A stretch of 64,000 bases of DNA from Sabethes cyaneus. Taxonomy: Eukaryota; Arthropoda; Insecta; Diptera; Culicidae. The stretch's first letter is position 1, and each line of letters begins with the position of its first letter. The stretch spans positions 147,666,043 to 147,730,042 of the forward strand of contig NC_071353.1 in assembly GCF_943734655.1 (NCBI RefSeq), in the 5' to 3' direction. Below, one piece after another: positions 44,166-54,972 of this stretch. Both the position numbers and the translations under genes were made by a program. The notes beneath the pieces were generated by a model, which made no database searches, was not told where the DNA came from, and was given only the letters and a program-made list of their open reading frames with translations.

Positions 44166-44459
44166 ATCTCAGGGATAGCTATAACTCGGCACGGGAATCG
44201 CCTGCACTATGAACTGTTCTGTTCTGACCTGAAGACGCAGTAAGTTACTCATATATACTCAAACTATTGACATCCTATCATTTATAAAATCAGCTTATTT
44301 GATACTTGCAATTTTGCATGTCATCAACCTTATAACTGAAAATCTGCAGAAATATAAATGGGTGATAGATGAGGAAAACGTTGCATTGCTTGTAAAGATG
44401 CACAGTGGCACTCATCAGAATGTGGAAAGTTCTCTTCTGGGTTCGCTGAAGCACGGTCA

Positions 44460-44640
44460 GTAAAGAATCAAATATTCACGCTGCGGCAGATCCTCCAAAA
44501 AGTCCATGAATACAGAATTCAACGCACAATTATTTCATTGATTTCAAAGTTGCGTTTGATACCATCGGCCGTAAAATCATGGCCATTCTAACCTCGCAGT
44601 GGACTTTATCAACCTGATAGTACCTCATGTGGGCTGTTCA
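44460..44640 (+). pseudogene. short non-LTR RT fragment, plus strand
   Basis: IFTLRQILQKVHEYRIQ and a damaged palm motif with DTIGRK-like coding. Similar to the fragment at 661-1017. Confidence 0.6.
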
Positions 44641-45164
44641 ACATGCCGTTGCAGGATGAAAGGAGCAATACACAGGCACAATCTTCAGCAAATCTAGTTT
44701 AACAAACCTGTGCATAGACTTCACAAATGGAACAAACTTGGGAAGGTGGCCGTTTCGCGCACATAGCGCACATTCTATCTGTGAGATGCAGGTACTAGTA
44801 AAATCCATCAAGTTCGTCGCCACAGAACGACCGGGCATAAAACCATGCTGGCCGACTGATATATAGTTTTTGGTGCTGTTCAGAATTATACCACTTACGA
44901 TGATTTCAAAGAGCTTTGATCCAGCAGAAAGACTGGTAATGCCTCTGCGGTTCCTTACATCTCGCTTTTCCCCTTTTTTAAATAGGGAAACATATGGGAC
45001 TGTTTCCACAGCGTTGGAAACTTCCGTTGCTCAAACGATTTGGTGAAAATTCGACTGAGAGGTACGGCAAGAGCAGTAGCGCAGCGACATAAAATAATAG
45101 CCGGAACACCATCGGGACCAGGCGAGTAGGAGCTCTTCAGTTTCTTTGCACCAGAAATGACCAT
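44638..45164 (-). pseudogene. Jockey-clade RT, 3' half of a copy split by the 8.8-kb insertion
   Basis: Minus strand: MVISGAKKLKSSYSPGPDGV, RDVRNRRGITSLSAGSKLFE and SVGQHGFMPGRSVATNL. The sequence stops being Jockey exactly at 45165, where a hAT-type TIR begins. The upstream continuation is at 53938-54030. Confidence 0.88.
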
Positions 45165-45339
45165 TAGTGATCGACATCGGACCTGGTAAAGTCCGGATAG
45201 TCCGGTCCGAAGTCCGATCGGAACGAACTTTTAGAGTCCGATTTTTTATCGGACCGGAACCGGAACGAAACGTTCCGGAACCGGACTGGACCGGGTATTC
45301 CGTTGAAAGTCCGGGGTACTTTTGACAGTAAAACTGATC

Positions 45340-45920
45340 GCAGTGGAAACTGTCGCACTGTCGAACCAGGGAAATGCGTGTTCATAGGAATCTCCAACGT
45401 TTCCCTAGCAGTAACAGTGAGACTGCCATCTTTTTTTTACAATTGCCCTAGGCCATTATTATGGTCTTTGGCTAACGCTTTTTGGAGTCGTGCCGCCACA
45501 GGCAGAGTCTGGATGCTTTCGCAAAACTTGACTCTGAACTTTCTTTTCGCTTTGCGAAGCTCTGCGTTGTATTTGGTGAGAGATGCCCTGTAGGCCTCCC
45601 AATTAGACATGATATTAGCCCTGTTGAATAAACGCCTAGCCTCCCGAAGAAGGTTGCTGAGCGATTCATTCTACCAGGGCAGGTCACGGCAGACTGTCCG
45701 CGTGATTAACGGACAGTTTGCAGTATAAGCATCTATAATCCTACTTTGTAGGTCATTGGCTTCAGCGTCCAGCTCAGATGGTGTGCGTATATTAATATGA
45801 CAGGAATTCCGAGAGTTTCCCAGATGTTCTCTCCTGAGAACGATATGCCTGTGGTCTGATAAACTTGGTTCGTCAGAGACATGAAGTGCTGCACAGAGTG
45901 AGATCTAGGACCTCATCTCT
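45340..45920 (-). pseudogene. R1/LOA-like non-LTR fragment
   Basis: Minus-strand pieces read RLFNRANIMSNWEAYRASLT-type sequence, RKAKRKFRVKFCESIQTLP, KDHNNGLGQL and EIPMNTHFPGST. These match the linker between endonuclease and RT of R1/LOA-type elements. Frames are shifted. Confidence 0.6.
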
Positions 45921-47022
45921 GATAGCATTAACAAAAGTTTCGAACATTTTACTTTGAAGAAAGTTTTAGCGTGGCTTAACTGTTCGAAAATGATGAACAA
46001 TGAAAGAAAATGCAATATCAAAATAAAAATCATAAAACGTGAATTATTTCTAAACATGTCCCCTCAGATTTGTCTCATTTTTATTAAAGATAGCCTAAAA
46101 CATTTTCTAAAGCTGTCGAAGAGCTATTGATGTACACTCTTTCAGCTTTTTTTTAATATGACAAATTTTTAAAAATATCCAAGTTTTACTTTTTTTGAAA
46201 AACTAAAATTAAATCAAATTCTACGCACAATGTTGAACAAATTATGACATATAAACTTTTTTCTTAGGACCAGCCGTTCTGAAGTTAGGCCTTTACAAAT
46301 ATTTTATGAAGTTTTTGTCATTCCGACGTGGAACCACTGAAGAGAGATTACTATAAGAATATGACTTAACTACAAAAAGGTGATATATAAATTAGCGCCG
46401 CCCGTTGAAAAAAAATCTGAACTATTTTCTAAATCATTTTGAAAATGAATGTCACCTGAACAACATTTCCAGCGTAAAATACAGCCCACACAAGTATATT
46501 ACATGTACGCTTGCGCCACGTAGTGAGACAATTCTATACTATTGTCCAAACTATCTGCAAGGCTGCTATTATTTAAACAATTTTCCCGAAGAAAGTAATA
46601 TTTTTGGTAGCTCATATCATGATATACGCATATACGGATATACGCTAGCACCGACCGATGAGAAAATTCTGAACTATTTTCTATACCATCACTTGGTACA
46701 CTTGCACCTTTTTCTCTCTAAGCAGTAATTTCTTATAATCGCTTGGAATGAAAGGGGTACAAGTGCATATAACTTAGAAGGAAAGAGGCGTAAAAGCAAA
46801 TAACATTTTCAAAAATGTCTTCTAAATCCCGAAAAACAAAGTGCTTTTCCAAGACATCAATAGAATTTAATAAAGAAATGTTAACACAACCATAGTGCGT
46901 CATTAGTTTTGTATTATATGACCTGACGAATTTTCTAGATGATGTTAACTTTGGAGCTGATTTTCTCGAAATTTACACTTTTTGTCATTTACATCCTTTA
47001 TCTTCTGACCCACTCAATTGCT
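45921..47022. other. AT-rich interior of the hAT-like insertion
   Basis: No gene. Two copies of a segment with GCACCGACCGATGAG/GCGCCGCCCGTTGAA followed by TCTGAACTATTTTCTA lie about 250 bp apart (46395 and 46650), so the 107-codon plus-strand frame there is repeat-derived. Confidence 0.45.
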
Positions 47023-47038
47023 AATCATAGAATTGAAT

Positions 47039-47145
47039 TTTTTTGGTCGATTATAGTCACCTTTAACCATTGGGGGGTTGGGATTTGAACCCGGGTCCTC
47101 GACGTGAGAGTGGTGAATGCTGACCACTACGCCGGAACTGACCCC
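47039..47145 (-). mobile_element. tRNA-derived SINE
   Basis: Minus strand: A box GGCGTAGTGGTCAGC (47119-47133) and B box GGGTTCAAATCCC (47080-47092) at tRNA-like spacing, a short body and a short A-rich tail. Flanked by a direct repeat close to ATTCAATTCTATGAT (47023-47038, 47146-47161, one indel). The tRNA acceptor ends do not pair well, so it is not a working tRNA gene. Confidence 0.75.
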
Positions 47146-47503
47146 ATCAGTAGAATTGAATGGAAAACATTTTTTTTTTTTTTTTTTTTTTTATTTTAAT
47201 TAATTTAAGGAGGCCCACCAACACACCCCCACACCAAAGAACTCGCACATAGAGTCCCCTGGTAATGGACTCCTCATTTGGCAATAAAAATCTTAATACG
47301 AAAACTAAACGAAAAAACAGAAACTAAATATAATGCAACAATTAAAAGGTGTGTGTGATGAGCTATATAAAAAGTAATATCATGAAGTAGTCGTGGGATG
47401 TGCCCAGTGGAACTAAGTTCCTTTGAAGGGTATCCCTAGAGTACTACAGGTTGGTGATTCTAATGAATTTGGTTAAGTGTAGCTGTTTCTAGCTGATGCA
47501 AAA

Positions 47504-50500
47504 TCATAGCAAAAACTGGCTGATATATGATTTGTAGTGCTGCTTCAAACGGGTTTTAAAAAGTACACGGTTATTTAAAATTTTCAGTCGTTCAGGTAGT
47601 TCATTATACACCGATGGACCATAAAACGAGATCCGAACTTGACCCATATTTGTAGAAGCTCTGGACCGAACAAGGTTGCTCGCATACCGGGTGTAATGAT
47701 CATGATTTGTTATAGACAAAACGATGTTATGATGAATATTTGGGTTTTTTATTGTGTCGTACATGAACAAACTGGTTTGTAGTTTACATAGTCCGCGTAG
47801 AGGAAGAATGCTATGCGCCATATTTGTGTACAGTTGAAGGGAAGAGTATAATCGCGGTAGGTTGTAGATGATTTTGAGGCATCTATTTTGCAATGTTTGC
47901 AGTTTTTTCAGCTTGGATTTGCAAGCGTGTCCCCAGGCGAGAATTAGGTATTGCATATGGGAATGAATACAGCCATGATAGAAAGTCAAGAGGGCATCTC
48001 TAGGCACAAACTTACTAACACGGTACATTAAGCCGCACAAGGATGAGACTTTCCTTTGGACATGTTCTATATGATCACCCCAGGAAAGCGTGGAGTCCAA
48101 TACCAAGCCCAAGTATTTAAAATTCGATACCAATTCAACTCCTTCTTGCTCAAACGACGGGTTGCTATGTGTAGGTATTTTTTTCCTTGGTGAGTGGAAA
48201 ACCATGTATTTGGTCTTTGATAAGTTTAATGAGAGCAAATTTGCATTAAAGTATCTCATAAGGCTTCGTGCACAAATTACGTAACGCTCAGAGGGGAGGG
48301 GGGGAGGTTAAGCTAGTGTTACTTTTTGTTACATAGGGGAGAGGGGGGGTCTTGAGAAGAGTTACGTAACAAACTTATCAAATTGGAAAAATACGGAATT
48401 ATTTTTTGCTGAATAAATCTGAGCAGCTGAAAACCGTTTGGCTCAACATGCAACATGGGGTGATGCCTAATTGCTGTTTCAGCTGTGTAACTCTGTGGTT
48501 TTAGCCTCGATTCTACTTGATCAAATCCATTTTGATCAACATTTTTGTTCTGAACTCAGACTTGGTTGTGTTAATTCATACAGTTTGATCAGATTTCAGA
48601 ATTGACATTCTAATCACAGTAGTTTTGATAAGAATGTAGAATCGATGCGTTTCTTGAGTTTGCAAAACTAAAAACAAATCAAACGGATTGTGCGATTTTC
48701 ATTCAATGATAGGGGGGGGGGAGGTTTAGTTAACGTTACGTAATTTAAAGGGGGGGCTATGCCAAGCGTTACTTATTGTTACATAGGGGAGGGAGGGGGT
48801 CAAAAACTATAATTTTTGCGTTACGTAATTAGTGTACCACGCCTAAGTACCTGCAAGTCACTGTTTATTGATGACACAATAGATGTAACATCGTGGTTTG
48901 GATAGAATAAAGCAGTATCATCAGCAAACAATTTAGGAGTTCCATTAAGCGGTATGTTTCCTATATCATTAATGTATATAAGAAATAAAAGTGGCCCAAT
49001 ATTACTACCTTGTGGAACTCCAATGTTTATAGATCTTGAAGAACTCTTGGCATCTTTGAATGTCACAAATTGCTGCCTTCCACTCAAATAGCTCCGAATA
49101 ACATCGTTCGCTAATCCCCGTATTCCATAACTTTCCAGTTTTTGCAAGAGAATGTCGTGGTTTAATGTATCGAAAGCCTTCTTTAAATCAATAAAAAGAC
49201 CTCCGACGATACATTTGTTGTCTATTTTGTTTATTAAGAAGTCAACAAGCTCAACGATCGCCGTAGAGGTACTACATCCTTTCCTAAACCCGTACTGGAA
49301 TTTATACAAAACATTGAACTTATTCAAAAAAATTTATTAATCTCTTCACCAATAGTCTTTCAAAGATTTTATTTATTACAGACAGTGTAGAAATAGGACG
49401 ATAGTTGCAAGGGTCAGACTCATCCCCAGATTTAAAAACAGGCACTACTCTTGCAACTTTTAAACAATCTGGGTACCTTCCTTGGCTCAGTATTCTGTTG
49501 AAAAGCTCTGTAAAAATGTTTGAAAATGCATTCGAATTTTGCTTGATAATACTTGCTGGTAGATTATCAGGTCCACAGCTTTTTTTGGTATCTAGATCGT
49601 TTATTACAGAAGAAACCTCAGCTAAATCAGTGGGTTTAAGATAAATTGTTTGCTCCAGACGGCTTACAGTTGCCAATGGATTGAGATTATTTTTCGGAAT
49701 TTTTCCAGCGAGATTCCCGCCAATGCTTGAGAAGAACTGATTGAATATTTCACTGATTTCAGAGCTATTTGATGTTTTGCTACCATTATTTTGTAGTTCA
49801 ATCTTAACATCCCGTTTGGTTCTCCCCATTATTTCGTTTAAATTTTTCCATACTTTAGCACTACAGGTGTCGTCAAACAATTTTTTGAAATATTCGTTTT
49901 TACACCTCTTTTTAACAGCATCAAGTTTTTTTGTTACATGGTTCAGCATTTCTCTCAAATGATTATTGTTCGGATTCCTTTTTACTTTTTTCAAGTATTT
50001 GTTTTTGAGTTTAATCCATTGCCACGTATAATAATCAAGCCAAGGACATTTTTTGGTTTTTAAATTCACTCGTTCATTTTTAGAAGTGGTACAAAGATTT
50101 GAAATATTATTATAAGCCGTTGTTATGGACACAATCGACTCGTTTACATCTTCAGTACAAGTGAAGGTATTCAAAAACTGTGTAAATAATTGGTTTAACC
50201 TATGCTTGTCAACAATTTTTTTGCTTAAAATAACATGTTCCTTTGGATTAACAATTTTAAAAGAAGAAACAACTATTAAGTGATCACTCACATCCGTATA
50301 AATTGTATCATTTTTTATATAAGTAAGATCTTCTTTTCGTCCAATAAAGTGGTCCAAAATATTTCCACTGACAGGGCGAGTAGCAAACGTATTTGAGCAA
50401 AAATAGTCATACGAGTTCAGTAAGTTTTCATAACGACGAACAGTGCTGTTACCAGCTAAGTTAAATGGAATATTCATATCTCCAACGATAAAGCGTGGAC

Positions 50501-50975
50501 ATGACGTGTGCGTTGACAATAAGCTTTCCATCTCATCTTGAAAATAATTAAAATCGAATGATGGCGGTCTGTATACGCCTATAACATCATACAGCAACCC
50601 ATTTATTTTTATTTCAATTTGAATCATGTGCATGCCCTCAATGAGAATATTTTTCTTCACATTGTAGCTTAATTCATTCTTCACATACACCGCCAAACCA
50701 CCAGACGACGTGTCACGACAAGAGAAGATTGAGTTGTAATTTGGTATTTGATACAAAGGACAATTTTCAGCTTTCAACCACGTCTCACCAATTACCAATA
50801 TGTCAATAGGAACTTTTATGCTGTCCAGGAATAAAGGAATATTGTCAAACTTCTGCAAATTATTCATTCCCCTTACGTTCCATTGTGCTATACGAAGGAA
50901 ATTTTTTCCGTCATCAGAATGATTTAGATTGAACTCATCAACATTCTCGTGGTATGAATTTATTCTACTAGTCAT
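47504..50975 (-). pseudogene. CR1-like ORF2: APE endonuclease and reverse transcriptase
   Basis: 49320-50975 encodes the APE-type endonuclease (QWNVRG, VIGETWL, YRPPSF, VGDMNIPF, SDHLIV) and the RT start (CGPDNLPASI, NYRPISTLSVINKIFERLLV). 48821-49327 carries the palm (FIDLKKAFDTLNHDILLQKL, GVPQGSNIGPLLFLIYINDI, LFADDTALFY). 47504-48259 is the RT end (NFKYLGLVLDSTLSWGDHIE). The parts are separated by one frame change in a T7 run near 49323 and by the MITE at 48262-48843. Catalytic residues of both domains are present. It would copy element RNA at nicked target DNA. Confidence 0.9.
48262..48843. mobile_element. PIF/Harbinger-like MITE, TAA target
   Basis: 582 bp; TIRs GGCTTCGTGCACAAATTACG and the inverse of GGCGTGGTACACTAATTACG, both continuing TAACGC; TAA flanks at 48259-48261 and 48844-48846. 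G-rich runs (GGGGGAGG) stand just inside both ends. The CR1 RT coding frame is in phase on the two sides. Confidence 0.88.
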
Positions 50976-51023
50976 TTATTATACAATTGACACGGTTTTA
51001 TATCACGGACAAACGAAAAGAGC

Positions 51024-52082
51024 TTAATAGTTTGTGTTGTTATTATTGCGCTTTCTCTTAGGAGAGGGAGTTTGCTTTAGAGGAGATTTTTTAGTATAGC
51101 GATTAACTAGCTCATCTAAATCACTTCTAGTTTTTATTACTTCCGGCGTCGAGTTTTCGTTTTTCTTGACTAGTACATTGCCCCCCCTGCTACACCAAAC
51201 ATATTTTATTTCTAACTTATCTTGGTGGCCTCTCATTTCGCTCAGAAGTTCCAACGATAGTGGGGTCAATTCATCGCGTATAGTGATGGTTGTTGATTTT
51301 CCATCTATTGTCAAGCTAGGATCGATTTGTGACGAAAGCAGTTTACCAACTTCCCTTTTCTTGCTAAAAACAATTTCCTTACTGCCTTCATTGGCAAACA
51401 CTGCGCGAATGGGTATAAGCGAGTTTTTCGGTTTGTTTCTAGCATTTAGTCTAGTAGCTGAAACCAGCATGTCGGAGTTATTGGTTACGCCATGGCAAGA
51501 AAAAACTTTTTCAACAATCTCTTGAGTATTTTCCCCAGGGATAAACGGGACCCCGAGTACTATTGCATTGTTACAGTTTTTTTCACGGTTACCTCTATCT
51601 ACCTGATGTTCTAAATTGTGGACTGTTTTAGACAAAGTTAGTTGGTTTGTTTTCAATTTATCAACTTCCTTTTTTAAAAATTCATTTTCCTTTTTCATTT
51701 CTTGAAAGTCCCCTACAATGCCATCAAACTTAGCTGACAGAAAATCTTGAGATTTCTCTATTGCTGTTGTAATTTGCTTTACCTCTCCCCTAAAGTTTTG
51801 CATTTCTTGGGATACGGCACAAGCCACCGCTCCCTTTAGCTCAACTGCAAGTGATTCAACAATCGAAGTCTTGAGATTCTGCATCTCCATAATGCGTTGG
51901 TATATACTCGCACAGTTATGGGAGCAAAAGTACGGTTTTTCCTTCATGCGTCGCGCAGCATTCCCGGTGATGTTACGGCACTTAAGATGTGCCTCAGTGA
52001 AGCAATACATGCAAATTATCAATTTAGAAGAATCCTTTTCTGGTTTGTTGCATTCAACGCAAATTGAACATTCATTTTCCAT
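51024..52082 (-). CDS. CR1-like ORF1 protein with PHD-type finger and coiled coil
   Basis: 352 residues. Residues 1-55 form a Cys/His-rich zinc domain (CSICVECNKPEKDSSKLIIC, HLKCRNITGN, FCSHNC) of PHD type, as in CR1/L2 ORF1 proteins. Residues about 60-170 are a predicted coiled coil. Residues 175-300 are a folded region starting NCNNAIVLGVPFIPGENTQE. The basic C-terminus (SPKRKRNNNNTNY) probably binds nucleic acid. The frame is intact, with the ATG at 52082 and a stop before ORF2. The product is expected to bind element RNA. Confidence 0.87.
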   Translation of the reverse strand: MENECSICVECNKPEKDSSKLIICMYCFTEAHLKCRNITGNAARRMKEKPYFCSHNCASIYQRIMEMQNLKTSIVESLAVELKGAVACAVSQEMQNFRGEVKQITTAIEKSQDFLSAKFDGIVGDFQEMKKENEFLKKEVDKLKTNQLTLSKTVHNLEHQVDRGNREKNCNNAIVLGVPFIPGENTQEIVEKVFSCHGVTNNSDMLVSATRLNARNKPKNSLIPIRAVFANEGSKEIVFSKKREVGKLLSSQIDPSLTIDGKSTTITIRDELTPLSLELLSEMRGHQDKLEIKYVWCSRGGNVLVKKNENSTPEVIKTRSDLDELVNRYTKKSPLKQTPSPKRKRNNNNTNY

Positions 52083-52255
52083 GTTTACCTGTTTAAAGCA
52101 ACAATGAAAATCAAATCAGCTGCTGCAGCGCAAGTCAGTTTATAAGATAGTAATCGAAAATAACATACAAGAAGCGATAGCTTTTACTCACACACACCCG
52201 TCTAAGTATTCACTTTAATAGTACAGAATAGTCAGCAAGATAAAGTTATTATGCT

Positions 52256-53780
52256 AATGGAAAACGAAAAAGTGTTATTACTTATATGCTGGAATGGAAG
52301 ATAGAGTAGACGATTTGCAATACTAACTTGCTGTGATTGGAGTTGTTAAAGATTTTTTGATTATGATATTTAACGCATTTATTTTGTTTGAGTTTTTGCA
52401 TTGCATCCGTTCGCTCAAATTTGACTAAACTGGCTACTCAACCTGGACTACCTATCCTTGCACACAACATCGCACGCAAGGAGCTTTCGCCCCTGTTGTA
52501 GTCGACAGAAATCACACAGTGTTACAGCAGCACGAAGCAACGGCTTGATTGCGCACGACGCCAATTCACTGTTTCAATTAATCTATTTACTCAGTGGGAT
52601 TTAAAACAACATGCATTTGCATTTATTATCGCATCAACAAAACCACAAGACTACTAGAAGGGCTACTTCAGCACCCATACACCAAGTCGAACCAACGGCT
52701 TGATTGTGTACGACGCTTCGTTCACTCTTTTTTCGCTAAATCTCACGATTCACTGTGTGCTGAAACAGAGCTACTTCAGCACCAATACACCGAGCCGAAC
52801 CAACGGCTAGATTTGTGCAAGACGCTTCTTCACTCAATTTCCGCTTAATCTGTCGACACAAATAAATATTTGAACGATGATTTTGATCCACACTAGATAA
52901 GTAGAAAAAACTATATGTGTGCCACTATTTGAACCTAGCGGCAGTGCATCATACTCAACGGTATTTATATTCACGAAGTTTGTTTACGATGAGAAATTTA
53001 GAGCAGCAAAACAACAACAGCAATAACAGCAATCAGCGGTCTTATTCAGCAATAAAACAATACGCTACTATGTCTTCCTCCGATACTATTTCATACACCA
53101 AGCAATTTAATCACTTTATCGAATTTTCCCAACACAATATCCGTATCTCTGATTTATAGCAGCAAAACAATTTAACTGATTTCTTAAATATGAATTTATA
53201 CAATATTTTTTACGCAATATACACTCCTTAAATTCAATTTAAAAACCGGCAAGAAAAGGAAACGACTACACCGATGCAATGCCAAACTTCAAAAAAAGAT
53301 TTTGTTGGTTACTTCTAAAGTTACAGCTGTTTGTATCAAACGTGTCCTGAGTGCATAAAAACTTTGTTTTTATCGAAATCGAATTTCTAACTTCGGTACG
53401 CTATTATTTCACAAACCGCTCACTGCTATTTTTTATAAAGCGGATAAAATTATCTTTTTCCGACCTGTCGTTTTAGCATCGGTATTCCATTTTTTGAATT
53501 TTTAGAGGCGCTGAAAGACAATTTTTTTTTATTAAAAACTGACTTATGTCTGAATGTGCACCATTTTGGAATGCGCTTGAATTTTCGAAAAAAGGGTAGG
53601 TTAAACAGAAAGTAACTTAGTTTAGGAATTTTCCATGACGGGTAAGCTACCAAGCACCAGTCAATGGTGCCGCAATGTTTTATATAATCCATTTCAAGGA
53701 GCCGGATAGCGTTTAGAAGTTACAGATTACAGGTTCCACACATTCAGAGCTTTGCCTTTGACATTTACGTACTTTTTTAA
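52256..53780. other. interior of the hAT-like insertion, no gene
   Basis: AT-rich. The only structure noticed is the tandem repeat at 52655-52860 and a weaker unit near 52530. Confidence 0.45.
52655..52860. repeat. two-unit tandem repeat, about 112 bp
   Basis: GGGCTACTTCAGCACCCATA and AGAGCTACTTCAGCACCAAT each begin a unit that continues with CACC(A/G)AG(T/C)CGAACCAACGGCT and ends in GACGCTTC-containing sequence. A weaker third unit is near 52530 (ACGAAGCAACGGCTTGATTG). Confidence 0.8.
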
Positions 53781-53937
53781 AATTGATAAATTTTGCATCC
53801 GGACAATTTCGGACTTCCGGACCGGAACCGGAACAGAGCTAAATCGAGCCGGAACGAAATCGGACATAAAAAGTTCGTTCCAGTTTTTTACCGGACCGGA
53901 ACCCGGACTTCAATTTTCGTTCCGATGTCGAACACTA

Positions 53938-54035
53938 ATGACCATGTCGGGAGTGATGTCAAAAATGTCCAGATCAACAGCACCATCGGGGACACCTGAG
54001 GTAGCTATTTCAGTGCTGAAAAGTCGCTTTTAACC
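53938..54035 (-). pseudogene. Jockey-clade RT, 5' part of the copy split by the 8.8-kb insertion
   Basis: Minus strand reads DGAVDLDIFDITPDMVIS up to the hAT TIR and continues in phase at 45164 with the other half. Upstream sequence beyond about 54035 is not Jockey. Confidence 0.82.
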
Positions 54036-54039
54036 ATTG

Positions 54040-54970
54040 CAAGTAAGTTTTAGGTTTAGTCTAATCATTTGGGTCACAAGACCTGTTGATATTTTGTGAA
54101 CAAATAAATAAATTTGACTTCAACTCGAAAATAAATGCATATTTTGGACTTAAACAAAGCCGTGGACGCATTCTTGGCCATGCAACGACCACTGGTTGGC
54201 ATCCATCCTTCCAGTAGGCGCATAACATGGTAGAATCAAATTTCAAGATTGTATACGGACGTTTTCCTAGCAACGTTATTTAAGCCGGATTAGATTACCA
54301 CTGTTTGGGGTCCGGTTAAGCCGTAGAAAAACAGCAGACGACGAGAGGAGACGCTAGGCCTCCTTCGGTGAATGATGAAATGTCAGCTTTATCATATAAT
54401 GTAAACGTGTCAGCTTTATCATATAAATAAATGTGTTTTCATGTCAACGTTTGCTGCGATCATGATTGAAGACTTGCCTTCAAGTTGGAAAATCCTGAAG
54501 AAAATGTATCGGCGATTTACATCTTTTACCATTTTACTATTTATCAATCGATTTTTCCACTTTTGAGCTTTTAAAAGATAGTAAAAATTACGTTTCGATC
54601 CCCAGAAAACAACCAGGATTTTTTTTGTACAGATTAAAAACATTTTTTTCTCTCCAATCATATAGAATATTACAGATGCCGCGTACGGTTGGGTTCGACT
54701 TAGATCTTACATTATAATGCAATTTATGCTTCAATTCTAGACTGACCGACCAGTTTCCTTGTTTCACTTCTGTGACGATTCGTACGATCCAGCAGATTTG
54801 TTGTCCGAATAGTTTGTGTAAAAAATAGAAAAGCGACCAGAAAGTTTCAGAACTGCAGCTGGAGACACAACAACAGACACATATGTAATGCAGGGGTGAA
54901 GTTGAGATCCGATAGATGCTAGGCGCTAGCGAAAGTAGTAGTAATAGTTAGGGCGCGTGGGGCCTGCTTC
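54040..54970. other. 3' flank of the SDS3 gene; no further gene
   Basis: AT-rich. GTCAGCTTTATCATATAA is duplicated in tandem near 54381 and 54408. No clear polyadenylation signal was identified. Confidence 0.45.
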
Positions 54971-54972
54971 TA

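Larger units (their letters stand above)
47169..52255 (-). mobile_element. CR1-like non-LTR retrotransposon, nearly complete
   Basis: Minus strand, from about 52255 to a poly(A) tail (T run at 47171-47192). ORF1 is 51024-52082 and ORF2 47504-50975. The 10-bp AATGGAAAAC at 47159-47168 and 52256-52265 is a likely TSD. A PIF/Harbinger-like MITE is inserted in ORF2, and ORF2 has one frame change at a T run near 49323. The CR1/L2 assignment rests on the PHD-like ORF1 and the overall ORF2 type; the poly(A) tail is unusual for CR1. Confidence 0.82.
45165..53937. mobile_element. hAT-like element, 8.8 kb including nested insertions, 8-bp TSD
   Basis: Left end TAGTGATCGACATCGG, right end the inverse of TAGTGTTCGACATCGG (one mismatch), flanked by the exact duplication ATGACCAT (45157-45164, 53938-53945). 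Both subterminal zones are rich in CCGGACCGGAACCGG-type repeats (45180-45320 and 53790-53925). The two flanks are the two halves of one Jockey RT in phase. No hAT transposase was recognised; the interior includes an R1-like fragment, a SINE and a CR1-like element. Confidence 0.82.

Noticed and set aside
46405..46728. 107-codon open frame
   Set aside because: It spans two related repeat units, which explains the repeated protein pattern; no family resemblance.
47076..47145. tRNA gene on the minus strand
   Set aside because: A and B boxes are good, but the acceptor stem does not pair fully and a TSD and A-rich tail mark it as a SINE.
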